Positions 45,292-53,142 of a DNA stretch of 64,000 nt are shown here, piece after piece. The notes below the pieces were generated by a model that made no database searches, was not told where the DNA came from, and saw only the letters and a list, made by a program, of their open reading frames with translations. The translations under genes and the position numbers were made by a program. The DNA lies in contig NZ_LMEO01000007.1 of the NCBI RefSeq assembly GCF_001426375.1, forward strand, positions 59,928-123,927. The letters run 5' to 3'. The first letter of the stretch is position 1. The number at the start of each line of letters is the position of its first letter. This DNA comes from Paenibacillus sp. Root444D2 (lineage in GTDB: Bacteria; Bacillota; Bacilli; Paenibacillales; NBRC-103111).

Positions 45292-45343
45292 AAGAACGTC
45301 CCGCTCCATTCCTCAACAGATGGAGCTGGGTCGTTCTTTTTTT
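45292..45343 (+). terminator. Rho-independent terminator or attenuator before the nuclease gene
   Basis: AAGAACG(t)CC(cg)CTCCAT pairs with ATGGAG(ct)GG(gt)CGTTCTT, followed by TTTTTTT. It lies 177 bases after the peptidase stop and only 22 bases before the next start, after a TATAAT-like box at 45271-45276. It may end the peptidase operon or attenuate the next gene. Confidence 0.75.
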
Positions 45344-45365
45344 CATTTGTGAGGGGAGGTTGAAG

Positions 45366-46034
45366 ATGACGTTTGAGAAGTCACATTCTTATTTTATTCA
45401 GAACCATTTACAGAGGCGAACGGGAGAAAGAAGAGGCCGCTTGGAGCGGGGACACCGGGAAGCCGAGAGATTATTTTGTAGGAACATATGGTGGCCTCTC
45501 CTAGGAAATTTCGACGATTTACATCCGGAATTCGAAGTACTCGATTGGCGGGGTCTATCCTATTTCTGCGATTTCGCCTGGCTGACGCAAGCTGTAAAAC
45601 TGATCATCGAAATCAAAGGTTTCGGTTCGCATGTTCGGGATATGGACAGACAAAAATACTGCAACGAACTGAACCGGGAAACATTTCTATCTGCTATGGG
45701 ATTCCAGATCATATCTTTTGCCTATGATGACGTCGCTCATCGTCCAGAGCTATGCATCACGTTATTGCGGATGCTGCTTAGTCGCTATCAGTCGCAATCA
45801 TCTCCCGCAAGCTCGAGCAGCGTGTCGGAGAGGGAACTCGTTCGTCTCGCCTGCAGACTCGCTCGTCCGCTGAGGCCTATTGATGTAGTGACTCATTTAG
45901 GCATCAATCACCGAACTGCCGTTCGAACGCTGCAGTCTCTCTGTACGAAAGGATGGTTTTCCGCTGTTACAGGGGCAGCAGGCAAAAACATCGTGCGATA
46001 CGAGCTTCAACGAAGCGCAGTTCAGCTTTTGTAG
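45366..46034 (+). CDS. PD-(D/E)XK nuclease-like protein with winged helix
   Basis: ATG at 45366, with GAGGGGAGG upstream, gives 222 residues. The N-terminal domain has a recognisable PD-(D/E)XK nuclease core: Asp69 in YFCDFAWL, then Glu82-X-Lys84 in KLIIEIKGFG, followed by an alpha/beta tail (NRETFLSAMGFQIISFAYDDV), related to Vsr/DUF559 endonucleases. The C-terminal 70 residues resemble a winged helix (LTHLGINHRTAVRTLQSLCTKGWFSA). This may be a stand-alone DNA endonuclease of the kind common in Paenibacillus; the biological role is unknown. A 413-bp part of the gene's 3' end and downstream DNA is duplicated 466 bp to the right. Confidence 0.82.
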   Translation: MTFEKSHSYFIQNHLQRRTGERRGRLERGHREAERLFCRNIWWPLLGNFDDLHPEFEVLDWRGLSYFCDFAWLTQAVKLIIEIKGFGSHVRDMDRQKYCNELNRETFLSAMGFQIISFAYDDVAHRPELCITLLRMLLSRYQSQSSPASSSSVSERELVRLACRLARPLRPIDVVTHLGINHRTAVRTLQSLCTKGWFSAVTGAAGKNIVRYELQRSAVQLL

Positions 46035-46690
46035 AATAAATGTAATTATACATCCTTTTTACTCATATTTAGCTTGGTAAATATAATCCCTGCAAAAATA
46101 CACTTTTCCGCGGCTGCTTCTCAAGTTCAGGCAGAAATTCTGCAATAATACTGTATATTTGCAGGAATTCCTTCCCAATAGTCGAACTCGATTGAAAAGA
46201 CTGCACTTATGCAGGCTTTGTTAGCTGCGTCAATTTCCCTGACGAAGATAATTACTTAGAGGACAAAAAAAGACTGCCTCGAGCAGCGTGTAGGAGAGGG
46301 AAATCGTTCGTCTCGCCTGCAGACTCGCTCGTCCGCTGCGGCCTATTGATGTATTGACTCATTTAGGCATCAATCACCGAACTGCCGTTCGAAAGCTGCA
46401 GTCGCTCTGTACGAAAAGATGGTTTTCCGCTGTCACATGGGCAGCAGGCAAAAATATCGTGCGATACGAACTTCAACGAAGCGCAGTTCAGCTTTTGTAT
46501 AATAAATGCAATTATACATCCATTTACCTCATATTTAGCTCGATAAATATAATCCCTGCAAAAATACACTTTTCCACGGCTTCTTCTCAAGTTCAGGTAG
46601 AAATTTTGCAATAATACTGTATATTTGCAGGAATTTCTTCCAAACAGTCTGACTCGATTGAAAAGATTGCACTTACGCAGGCTTTGTTAG
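45812..46690 (+). repeat. Direct duplication of 413 bp, offset 466 bp
   Basis: 45812-46224 and 46278-46690 are about 90% identical, starting CTCGAGCAGCGTGT and ending GCAGGCTTTGTTAG. The first copy holds the end of the nuclease gene and about 190 bases downstream. Each copy also contains an inverted repeat CCCTGCAAAAATA/TATATTTGCAGG. Confidence 0.92.
46278..46614 (+). pseudogene. Duplicated 3' fragment of the nuclease gene
   Basis: The second copy encodes the C-terminal winged-helix part of the nuclease (residues after SSSSV) with the same frame. It has lost its start, carries a nonsense change (TCG to TAG just after SSV) and has lost the original stop (TAG to TAT), so it reads on to 46614. 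Codons between are well conserved (THLGINHRTAVRKLQSLCTK). Confidence 0.88.
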
Positions 46691-46830
46691 ATGCCTTGAA
46701 TTCGCTCTAACTAGGAATTCAATTAGGGAGGTTCGAGGCTTCGCGGAATCAAAGCGCTCCACAGACTCCACTTTTACCGTTTTCACGAGCGAGAAAAGGT
46801 CTGGTGCCATTGCATTGCACAGAACAAAAT

Positions 46831-46880
46831 AGAGACTGCCCACAACCTGGCCCAAAAGGCCAGCTGATAGGCAATCTTTA
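46831..46880 (-). terminator. Probable terminator after the bactofilin gene
   Basis: On the minus strand AGATTGCC...CTGGCC...GGCCAG...GGCAGTCT forms a long interrupted stem followed by CTATTTTG. It lies 20 bases after the bactofilin stop. Confidence 0.6.
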
Positions 46881-46900
46881 TTTTTGCTTACTTCCAATGC

Positions 46901-47353
46901 TTAGTTCCCGCCAGAAGCAGCCTGCTGCTCGCTCTTCTGCTGTTTATGTGCTTTAGCATCGATGACTTTGCCGTTTCCGCTGCCTTTGTCATTCACAGCT
47001 GCGAGGCTCATCGCACTGCTTCCTTGAAAAATGCCGCCCTCCTGAATAATGAAGGAACGGACATCGATATTGCCAACCAGCACGCCGGAGCTGGTCACGA
47101 TGAGCTTGCCTTTGGTGTGAATATTGCCTTTCACTTTGCCGGCAACGATGACATCGCGTGCCTGGATGTTGGACTGCACAACAGCGTTCTCACCAATGGT
47201 GATGTCGCCTGCGCACTCAATGTCGCCGTTCATCTGGCCTTCGATGCGAAGGCTGGCTTCGGACATGATTTTACCCTCACAAATGGTACTGCCCCCGATC
47301 AATGTATCGGTTGTTTTAGCATCAATTCGCTTCGACTTAGAGCTTCCAAGCAT
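46901..47353 (-). CDS. Bactofilin
   Basis: A 150-residue polymer-forming cytoskeletal protein. The central repeat pattern DTLIGGSTICEGKIMSEASLRIEGQMNGDIEC...GNIHTKGKLIVTSSGVLVGNIDV is the right-handed beta-helix of bactofilins (DUF583). Tails are polar, the C-terminal one rich in Lys and Gln. Bactofilins polymerise without nucleotide at the membrane and localise cell-wall enzymes. The gene overlaps the M23 peptidase gene by one base, a common pairing in which the bactofilin places the peptidase. Confidence 0.95.
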   Translation of the reverse strand: MLGSSKSKRIDAKTTDTLIGGSTICEGKIMSEASLRIEGQMNGDIECAGDITIGENAVVQSNIQARDVIVAGKVKGNIHTKGKLIVTSSGVLVGNIDVRSFIIQEGGIFQGSSAMSLAAVNDKGSGNGKVIDAKAHKQQKSEQQAASGGN

Positions 47354-48363
47354 TAGGGTTCATCCTTTCTATTGGTAATGAGATAAGGGGAGGGGTCAAT
47401 CTGGACGCCGTTCTTATGAACTTCATAATGCAGATGGGAGCCCGTGCTTCGTCCTGTGGAGCCGAGTAGGCCGATCTTTTGACCTTTCGTTACTGATTCT
47501 CCGCGTTTGACGAGCATTTTATTCAGATGCATGTACTCCGTTTGTATCCCTCGGGAATGATCGAGAATAATATGATTACCATGTTCGTTGTCAAAGCTGG
47601 CTTCTACGACTTTACCTGCAGCAGTGGCATATACGGGGTCATTCATTTCACCATCGAGGTCGAGCCCGGCATGCATGGTCGGTTTAAGCGTAAAAGGATC
47701 TCTACGTATGCCGAAACCTGATGTAATAAGGTGGGTCGTCGTTGGCCAAAGTGTCGGTGTGATGCTGCGCAGACGCTCGGCTTCTTCCAGCCTGGCTTCG
47801 GATTCGTTCAAATTCAAAAGCAGCGCGTTAATATCCCCAACTAACGAAGTAAGTCCTTGTTTGGTGCTGCTGACCAAAGAAGATACTTCTTGCGAAGTAA
47901 CAGGGATCTCACTGCCGCCGACGTCAGAGCGTAAGCCACTCTGAGTCTCTGTACTCTCCATTGAAATCTTTTTGCTTGTCCGGTTTGTTCCTTCTGTCTG
48001 GCTCATTAACTGAATGACATGATCAAGTTTCTTAATTTCTTCTAACTTCACCTTAAATTCACTCGCTTGCTGGGATAAGTCAATCAAATTGGTTTGAAGC
48101 TGTTCTAGTTCGCTATTTTTAAGTGTAATTTGATTAACCAGTTGGCGTTCTTGTCCATCGAACGTTTGCTGCATGCTGGTTCTCGTTTGATGGGAGTAGA
48201 TATTCATTAAGTAAATCGTGACAAAAAATCCAATCAACACGAGCAGGATCAAGCTAGGCACAATATACAAACTGCTGTGCGGAAGCTTGAATCTTACGGT
48301 TCGGTGGTTGGCGCCCGGAATAATCATTAAGGTGAGTTCTTTTTTACCCCAGATGAATTTCAA
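47353..48363 (-). CDS. M23 family peptidoglycan endopeptidase
   Basis: Starts at a TTG at 48363 with GGAAGAGG upstream; 336 residues. It has one N-terminal transmembrane helix (residues 31-55), a coiled-coil region (residues 60-130), and a C-terminal zinc peptidase domain (residues 215-325) with metal residues in MHAGLDLDGEMN and HLHYEVHKNG. It should cut peptide cross-links in the cell wall outside the membrane. With the downstream bactofilin it matches BacA/LmdC-like pairs that affect cell shape. Confidence 0.94.
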   Translation of the reverse strand: MKFIWGKKELTLMIIPGANHRTVRFKLPHSSLYIVPSLILLVLIGFFVTIYLMNIYSHQTRTSMQQTFDGQERQLVNQITLKNSELEQLQTNLIDLSQQASEFKVKLEEIKKLDHVIQLMSQTEGTNRTSKKISMESTETQSGLRSDVGGSEIPVTSQEVSSLVSSTKQGLTSLVGDINALLLNLNESEARLEEAERLRSITPTLWPTTTHLITSGFGIRRDPFTLKPTMHAGLDLDGEMNDPVYATAAGKVVEASFDNEHGNHIILDHSRGIQTEYMHLNKMLVKRGESVTKGQKIGLLGSTGRSTGSHLHYEVHKNGVQIDPSPYLITNRKDEP

Positions 48364-48614
48364 CCGATCCTCTTCCTTTCCGTAACAATGTCCCCCTCCT
48401 TGATTCGATTGTATTCCTCAATGGGATGAGTCATGCCTAATTTATTTTGCTAAAAAGAGGATGTCGGCCATTGGTGCTGCCAACATAAGTGCGATCCGTT
48501 ATGGGACATACTAAATTTGCCAATCAAAATATGTCTGGAGGCTCAACTTTTCCAATGAAAGTTACGTCTATAAGGTAGATCGATGAACGATTAGAAGTGA
48601 AGGGAGTTATCATC

Positions 48615-49811
48615 ATGTTGAGAAAAACAATTACGCTTTTGGCAATAACGCTATTTGCACTTACAGGGTGTGAATCATCCGGAACAACAAGCGGGACAGC
48701 GAATGCTTCAAATTCACCGACACCTAGTGCAACGATCACGCCACAACCGACAGCTGCCGCTGAAACACCGGCTCCTAGTTCCACAGCTGTTCCCAATAAA
48801 GGTAATGAAACACCATCGAAGGTATCGATGAACGGGGTAACAGCGGTAAGGCTGGCTGATGCCAAATCTGGTTGGATCGGCGGCAAAGGCTGGATCGCAC
48901 GAACAGATGATGGCGGTGTGAAATGGAAGGTTCAATACGAGGGGACAGGCGACATTAAGCAGTTGTTCGCTCTGAATAGTCAAGATGCTTGGGCTTCAGT
49001 CGGTGATGAAGGTAAACTGCTAAGTACGAACGATGGAGGCCAACACTGGACATCCGTTGGTAAAGTACCGAATCAGGCGTTCCTTCATTTTGTAACGAAG
49101 ACGGAAGCATTTAGCGGAAATGCACACACTGTGGATGGAGGAGTGAAATGGACTTCCTTGCCTGTACCCGAGGGCACGAAGGGGGACGCCTATTTTCATG
49201 ATAAAAATAATGGATGGGCGGTTAGACAAGTCAAGGATGCTATTGAAGTCCAGCGAACACAGGATGGCGGCAAGACATGGAATAAGGTGATGTCGCGTAA
49301 AACAGAAGCCTCACTAACCGGAGTCGTTATTCGTTCTGCAGGTGTGAACGATGCGTGGGTCGAGTTAATTGGGGAATCGGGGATGACTCAAACCTCGTAT
49401 TCGTTGTTTCACACGAAAGACGGCGGGAAGAACTGGCTAACGGTTCTGGCAAACAGCACCGCCGGAGGGGGACCAGCCCCAGGTTTCCCTGCTGGTGAGA
49501 ACACAGGGCCGAAGAATACGGGCTCCAAGCCCGGACCTCTCTACGTCGTGAGTCCAGACGTAGCTTATATGGGCGGGCAGTGCCCGAGCTGCGACAAGCC
49601 GAACTCCGTCGGATGGACCAAGGACGGCGGCAAGACATGGGTGAACGGCAAGGAGTCGTTCACAGGCTTTGGTGAGCTGCTGCTGGCTATGGCAGACATG
49701 AATCAAGGCTGGCTCATCACGAATGATAATGAGCAGCCAAGCGTCATGTACACCACCGCTAACGGCGGTGTTAATTGGAACAAGGTGCATACGTTTGATA
49801 CAGCGAAATAA
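48615..49811 (+). CDS. Lipoprotein with beta-propeller (photosystem-stability-factor-like) repeats
   Basis: From the ATG at 48615 (AAGGGAG upstream) the protein is 398 residues with lipobox LTGC and a Ser/Thr/Pro-rich linker to about residue 70. Repeats of W-x-x-x-G plus D-G-G-x-x-W (e.g. TDDGGVKWKV, TNDGGQHWTS, TQDGGKTWNK, TKDGGKNWLT, TKDGGKTWVN, TANGGVNWNK) mark at least six Ycf48/BNR-type blades of a beta-propeller. An extra Cys pair, CPSC, lies in a late blade. It sits outside the cell; its ligand is unknown. Confidence 0.9.
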   Translation: MLRKTITLLAITLFALTGCESSGTTSGTANASNSPTPSATITPQPTAAAETPAPSSTAVPNKGNETPSKVSMNGVTAVRLADAKSGWIGGKGWIARTDDGGVKWKVQYEGTGDIKQLFALNSQDAWASVGDEGKLLSTNDGGQHWTSVGKVPNQAFLHFVTKTEAFSGNAHTVDGGVKWTSLPVPEGTKGDAYFHDKNNGWAVRQVKDAIEVQRTQDGGKTWNKVMSRKTEASLTGVVIRSAGVNDAWVELIGESGMTQTSYSLFHTKDGGKNWLTVLANSTAGGGPAPGFPAGENTGPKNTGSKPGPLYVVSPDVAYMGGQCPSCDKPNSVGWTKDGGKTWVNGKESFTGFGELLLAMADMNQGWLITNDNEQPSVMYTTANGGVNWNKVHTFDTAK

Positions 49812-49812
49812 C

Positions 49813-49863
49813 GAAGAAGCCTTTCTGGAAGCAGAGTACTGCTGAAGGAAAGGCTTCTTTGCT
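49813..49863 (+). terminator. Rho-independent terminator
   Basis: GAAGAAGCCTTTC pairs with GAAAGGCTTCTTT across a long loop that contains its own GCAGAGTACTGC hairpin. Confidence 0.75.
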
Positions 49864-49959
49864 GTTACATCACCCATGAAATTCCATCCTCTATACCCCC
49901 TAACCTAGCCAATGGCCGTAGAATGGTATAGGTAAACTTGCTTACTAGAGGAGTCACAC

Positions 49960-50727
49960 ATGCTTGCCAAAAAATATGCGATACCCGCTCTAGTCATTGC
50001 TTTTCTGGTACTAATCGGTTTTACCATGAAAAATCCTGAAAACATGAAATTAACAGCTGCATTCTCGAATGCTCACTCTAATCGATGGGTAGCAACCGCT
50101 CCTATTCAGTTATCAGGACAGGATGCTGCTGCCGATAAGCAAGTGACAACTCCTGATAGCAGCGCGCCTTCCGTGAAGGAGAATGAGAACGCTCTCACAC
50201 AAGAGATGACGCAAGATGGAGACGATCCAGTCCCAAATGCGAAGAATGTAAAGATATCCGCTGCCGAAATAGCTAAAGTTGTCGCGCATTTTGAACAGCT
50301 TGCCCATTCGGATCAAAAGGAGCCAAGTTGGAAACGCAAAGCCGACCATCTCATTGTGAAAGGATTTGGTTTCCTTGGAACCCCTTACGTATTCGGGGCG
50401 AAGTCGGACCAAACCGACTCTTTCGACTGTTCTTCCTTCTTGAAATACATCTTTATCAGTCAAGGGGTGTCGCTTCCGCGAGATTCAAGGCAGCAGAGTC
50501 AGCTTGGTACAGAGGTGTCTATGGATCAACTGCGTGAAGGTGATCTCGTGTTTTTCACCACGCCCAAAAGAAAAAATAAAAGCGGTATCGACCGTATCGG
50601 TCATGTTGCAGTGTACTTAGGTAACGGCCTTATGCTGCATACCTTCCGCCCGGGCATTGGCGTCACGATATCTGAATTGAATGGTTCTTGGAAAGACCGC
50701 TTTGTCAAGGCTAAGCGCGTTCTGTAA
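49960..50727 (+). CDS. NlpC/P60 family cell-wall hydrolase
   Basis: A 255-residue protein with an N-terminal signal-anchor helix (residues 8-26), a polar linker rich in Asp and Gln, and a C-terminal NlpC/P60 domain from about residue 130. The catalytic triad appears as Cys in DSFDCSSFLKYIF, His in RIGHVAVYLGNG and His in LMLHTF. It should hydrolyse peptide bonds of peptidoglycan on the outside. It is convergent with the next gene and has an AGAGGAG site. Confidence 0.93.
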   Translation: MLAKKYAIPALVIAFLVLIGFTMKNPENMKLTAAFSNAHSNRWVATAPIQLSGQDAAADKQVTTPDSSAPSVKENENALTQEMTQDGDDPVPNAKNVKISAAEIAKVVAHFEQLAHSDQKEPSWKRKADHLIVKGFGFLGTPYVFGAKSDQTDSFDCSSFLKYIFISQGVSLPRDSRQQSQLGTEVSMDQLREGDLVFFTTPKRKNKSGIDRIGHVAVYLGNGLMLHTFRPGIGVTISELNGSWKDRFVKAKRVL

Positions 50728-50746
50728 CTCCCCACAAAGTTCCACG

Positions 50747-51673
50747 TCATTCTGTCCCAAAGTACTGTTCACCAACAGGAACCCGATTTGTAGACAATAC
50801 ATCGCTTACAGTCCCTACGTGCAATCCTTTATTCTTGACAGCGGTAAGCATGCCGTCCAAGGCTTTACTTGCTGATCGAGTAGGATGCATGAGGATTAAG
50901 AAACCATTGCCTGCTTTTGTACTAATTTTATGAATGATGGATTGCGGGCTTGGATTTCTCCAATCAACCGTATCTAACGTCCACAACACCGTATTCAGCT
51001 TCATACTTTGAGCAACTTCAACAGTCTCTTTATCGAAATCACCCGACGGGGGAGCAAACCAGCGGTTTTTTACTTGCAGCTCTTGAGAGAGCAGCTTCTC
51101 GGTTTTTGAGATCTCTAGATAAGCTTGGCTGTTGCTTAATTGGCTCATGTTTTTATGAGAATAAGCATGATTGGATAATTCATGACCGCGGTCCAGAATT
51201 TGTTTGGCCGTGGTCACATTCTTTTTAAGCCAAGATCCGTCCAGAAAGAAAGTTGTTTTCACATGATGTTTGTCCAGTGTATCGAGAATAACAGGGATAT
51301 ATTCATTTCCCCATGCCACATTGATCATGAACGAAACCATAGGTTTTTGAGGGTTGCCGCGATAAATAGGGGCTGCTCCCAACTGATTAAGATGAATCTC
51401 CGGTGGTATTTCCTTATAAACATAATGAATAGATCTGCCGCCAAGGTTGTTCTTGTTCATTTCGTATGTCTTTTGAATATCGACTTCCAGACCATTGTAA
51501 CCAGGGATAGCCCCCTCAACACGATCTATTTTTGCAGAAATAGGTAAGATTCGCTTTTTTGGAGCTTCATTCATAATTTCGGTCATGACGGAATCGCCAG
51601 CAGATACTGTGAATCCGGACAAAACAGGCAGCGCACAAAGTATCAAACAATAACGCAGCTTAAAATGTACCAT
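50747..51673 (-). CDS. Polysaccharide deacetylase-fold protein, YlxY-like
   Basis: The likely start is the ATG at 51673 with TGGAGTG upstream, giving 308 residues with a signal peptide (MVHFKLRYCLILCALPVLSG). The deacetylase fold is clear (NHAYSHKNMSQLSN, RWFAPPSGDFD), with metal His residues kept, but the TFDDGP motif that holds the catalytic Asp is replaced by MINVAWGNEY, as in B. subtilis YlxY. It is therefore probably not a normal deacetylase. It lies next to a canonical deacetylase; the role is unknown. Confidence 0.88.
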   Translation of the reverse strand: MVHFKLRYCLILCALPVLSGFTVSAGDSVMTEIMNEAPKKRILPISAKIDRVEGAIPGYNGLEVDIQKTYEMNKNNLGGRSIHYVYKEIPPEIHLNQLGAAPIYRGNPQKPMVSFMINVAWGNEYIPVILDTLDKHHVKTTFFLDGSWLKKNVTTAKQILDRGHELSNHAYSHKNMSQLSNSQAYLEISKTEKLLSQELQVKNRWFAPPSGDFDKETVEVAQSMKLNTVLWTLDTVDWRNPSPQSIIHKISTKAGNGFLILMHPTRSASKALDGMLTAVKNKGLHVGTVSDVLSTNRVPVGEQYFGTE

Positions 51674-51723
51674 CGCAAAGCACTCCATTTCAAATTTCTT
51701 TTTAGGTTTAGGCATCTCTATGT

Positions 51724-52449
51724 CTAATCAATTTTTGCAGGGAGAGCCTTGTTATAATTTAGAAGTTGTGAAACGGTAACTAGCTGATATCCCCTACTTT
51801 TTAATTCCGGCAAAATGATCTTCAAGGCTGCAATGGTCTGTGTAGGACCTTCAATATAGTCATGAAATAACACAATATTTCCGTTTTTCGCATTCTTTAA
51901 TACGCGGTTTACAATTTTGTTGACCCCTGGTGTACTCCAATCCTTTGTATCCAATTGCCAACTCCACATAATCATCTTATACCCTTCCGCCCGTACAGTA
52001 GCTACAAGCCGCTCGTTATAAAACCCTCCAGGCGGGCGAAACAATAGGCACCGTTTTCCAGTTGTGTCATAGATAAGTTCCTCTGTTTGATTAATTTCTT
52101 TTTTAATGTTGTTTTTTTTGCTTAGATAGGCGTGGCTATATGTATGATTAGCTATCTCATGGCCCTCGCGTATAGTTTGATTTAGAACGTCAGGGTAAAG
52201 CTTTACTTTATTACCCACAACGAAGAAAGTGGCCTTAGCTTCGTACTGTTTGAGCAGTTCCAGGATCTGAGCTGTGTATTCAGGGTGAGGACCATCGTCG
52301 AACGTTAGTGCAATGACTTTCTCATCGGTGGTTATTTCCCAAACGATTTCTCCGCGTGTCTCATAATAAGCTCGATCTTTCTTAGGGGCGGCATTAGCAG
52401 CAGGCTGCATCAAAAATAGACAAATACACAAAATAATAAATATTCTCAT
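51724..52449 (-). CDS. Polysaccharide deacetylase
   Basis: ATG at 52449 with AAAGGAG upstream gives 241 residues with a signal peptide (MRIFIILCICLFLMQPAANA). The catalytic set is intact: ALTFDDGPHPEYT, HEIANHTYSHAYL, RPPGGFYN and VLFHDY. It is the PdaA/PdaB-like peptidoglycan or chitin-type deacetylase group and acts outside the membrane. An upstream in-frame ATG (52503) lies before the ribosome binding site. It neighbours the YlxY-like protein but is a separate gene. Confidence 0.93.
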   Translation of the reverse strand: MRIFIILCICLFLMQPAANAAPKKDRAYYETRGEIVWEITTDEKVIALTFDDGPHPEYTAQILELLKQYEAKATFFVVGNKVKLYPDVLNQTIREGHEIANHTYSHAYLSKKNNIKKEINQTEELIYDTTGKRCLLFRPPGGFYNERLVATVRAEGYKMIMWSWQLDTKDWSTPGVNKIVNRVLKNAKNGNIVLFHDYIEGPTQTIAALKIILPELKSRGYQLVTVSQLLNYNKALPAKID

Positions 52450-52552
52450 GTTGTTCTCCTTTGTATAAATGGGTGACAAAATTATAATCTCCAATAAAGC
52501 CAATCCAATTCAATATAAATTTGGTTCGATTCAGCTCTTATGGTAATTTGAG

Positions 52553-52589
52553 CAAAAAAAAGACATGTCGCGGCAGCAACATGTCTTTT
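52553..52589 (-). terminator. Rho-independent terminator
   Basis: On the minus strand AAAAGACATGT pairs with ACATGTCTTTT around an 11-base loop, followed by TTTT. It follows the small membrane protein gene at 52601-53092. Confidence 0.85.
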
Positions 52590-52600
52590 GCACCATCTTA

Positions 52601-53092
52601 TTAGTTCTTCGGCTGATCGCCGCCATTACTACCGTTTCCGGTACTGTTCCCATTTCCGTTAAAAAACGTAGTCGTCAGTGCACGAATCTTCTCCATGAAT
52701 TTCCCGTACCCATATCCGGTAAGAAACGCCACACTGATACGAGCGGCCATCGAGTCCCCGACTTGCAACAGTAGGATGCCGCTCTCGAATAAGACGATGG
52801 TAATGATCGCTGATCCAAAGCATAGTATCGGGCGCATCAGGTACCAGTACACCCACTGTGTGGTGAGGTCGTGGTAATGCTCATGAAACATGCGCAGTCC
52901 ATACAGCGCCCCGCCTAAAGCTCCTGCAAATCCAAAGCACGCATACTCGTGATACTGATTTACGTCAATTCCGAGCAGTTTCCCCTGAACAGAACCGCTG
53001 CCAAGCACAGCCATCATCCAGAGGCTTCCGACGAACCAGATAAGCAAATAAGTGAAGATGAACTGCTTGCCGAATCGGTGAAGGGGATCCAT
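52601..53092 (-). CDS. Small integral membrane protein, function unknown
   Basis: A 163-residue protein with four hydrophobic segments (about residues 13-34, 50-68, 83-104 and 115-132) and a low-complexity tail (NGNGNSTGNGSNGGDQPKN). No conserved catalytic motif is visible to me. The AGGGCGG ribosome binding region lies inside the 3' arm of a terminator-like hairpin that ends the preceding glycosyltransferase gene, so its translation may depend on readthrough or hairpin opening. Confidence 0.75.
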   Translation of the reverse strand: MDPLHRFGKQFIFTYLLIWFVGSLWMMAVLGSGSVQGKLLGIDVNQYHEYACFGFAGALGGALYGLRMFHEHYHDLTTQWVYWYLMRPILCFGSAIITIVLFESGILLLQVGDSMAARISVAFLTGYGYGKFMEKIRALTTTFFNGNGNSTGNGSNGGDQPKN

Positions 53093-53094
53093 AA

Positions 53095-53142
53095 ATAAAA
53101 CACCGCCCTATACATGGTTAATACCATTGTATGAGCGGTGTT
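53095..53142 (-). terminator. Terminator-like hairpin overlapping the next gene's ribosome binding site
   Basis: On the minus strand AACACCGCTC...TACA pairs with TGTA...GGGCGGTGTT, followed by TTATTT and then the ATG of the small membrane protein gene. The 3' arm contains that gene's ribosome binding site. Confidence 0.75.

Noticed and set aside
45241..45365. T-box or riboswitch before the nuclease gene
   Set aside because: Only a simple terminator hairpin is seen; the leader is too short for a conserved aptamer.
46673..46897. Minus-strand 74-codon frame beyond bactofilin
   Set aside because: Runs through the bactofilin terminator stem; no ribosome binding site.
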